Origin: Alviniconcha marisindica
Taxonomy: Eukaryota > Mollusca > Gastropoda > Provannidae
DNA: 64,000 nucleotides
Assembly: GCA_018857735.1 (NCBI GenBank)
Contig: JABMCL010001030.1
Coordinates: forward strand, 33,501 to 97,500
Direction of reading: 5' to 3'
Every line of letters begins with the position of its first letter. The first letter of the stretch is position 1. This document shows positions 63,559 to 64,000 of this stretch, one piece after another. The position numbers were made by a program, and so were the translations under genes. Below the pieces are notes generated by a model. The model did no database searches. It was not told where the DNA came from and saw only the letters and a program-made list of their open reading frames with translations.

Positions 63559-64000
63559 CTGATCACAGAACTCTGAGTTAACCAAAAATTGTCAGCAGTC
63601 CCAGGTGCCTGCAACTGGAACCAGTCACTTCTCAAAATGTCAGGCACTTTCCCCCAAAATGAGGAAGTATATAATCTCAGCAGACTGTCCTCAACTTTTG
63701 GTTTGTTAATTTTGGATACATACATGTAGCACAACTACATTATGCTTTACATAGATCAGTGATTGCACCGGTGCCAGACAACTAATTTCACAATAAAATG
63801 GTGCCCTGTATCAGTGTATGGTGATGGATTCACACTCTGAGAGTGAGGGTAAGCTGTTTCTCATTGCTGCCATCACAGTGAGTTTGGGATTTACGTAACC
63901 AAGTCAAATGAAAGAACGGAAGACTTTTAAATCAAAGAGTCTGCCATTTTCTTTGACCTTCTTTCAGATAACCTTTTCACCTGTCTGCACTGATTGGTCT
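63559..64000. other. COPS2 intron 1 (partial); nothing else seen
   Basis: No first COPS2 exon, repeat copy or other gene could be recognised here. The missing exon is presumably beyond 64000. Confidence 0.6.

Overview
This is a 64-kb piece of an animal nuclear genome, most likely a mollusc and probably a gastropod. The reasons are split genes with GT-AG introns, clear animal orthologues, very many microsatellites and minisatellites, and a dispersed repeat tail of the kind commonly seen in molluscan genomes (a GGTTGACTGGGCGTAAAAC-like core followed by TTAC or TTAA repeats). The species assignment is inference. There are no prokaryotic operons, CRISPR arrays or rRNA genes.

Layout. (1) 167-6293, minus strand: a five-exon MARCHF2/3-type membrane E3 ubiquitin ligase with a RING-CH finger, two membrane spans and a C-terminal PDZ ligand. 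(2) 6294-9596: a head-to-head intergenic region holding tRNA-derived SINEs and long CA, CT and GA tracts. (3) 9597-30799, plus strand: a complete 22-exon ZFR gene (three C2H2 fingers plus DZF domain), with a poly(A) signal at 31332. (4) 30800-33576: 3' UTR and intergenic DNA ending in a retroposon copy. (5) 33577-46295, plus strand: a complete seven-exon FAD-dependent DAO-family oxidoreductase, GlpA / L-2-hydroxyglutarate-dehydrogenase-like. (6) 46296-53039: repeat-rich DNA between convergent genes, with a Ty3-type pol fragment and an 18-bp minisatellite. (7) 53040-63558, minus strand: COPS2 (COP9 signalosome subunit 2), 12 exons visible, with the N-terminal exon beyond the right edge. The exon phases join correctly in all four genes, which is the main support for the models. 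The four genes show no functional link; they are independent housekeeping or signalling genes.

The most unusual signal concerns splice sites. At five introns in three genes, the DNA that spans the splice site, with a bit of the exon, has been tandemly copied into the intron. The cases are the ZFR exon 2 acceptor (four 58-bp units), the oxidoreductase exon 2 acceptor (three units, the two decoys having lost the AG), its exon 5 donor (three units), its exon 6 donor (four 75-83-bp units, then ~100-bp units, then ten 45-bp units each with a GTGAGT donor), and the COPS2 last-exon acceptor (about eleven ~57-bp units). A second notable element is a ~175-bp retroposon present in four same-strand copies; three copies have their own 11-15-bp target-site duplications.
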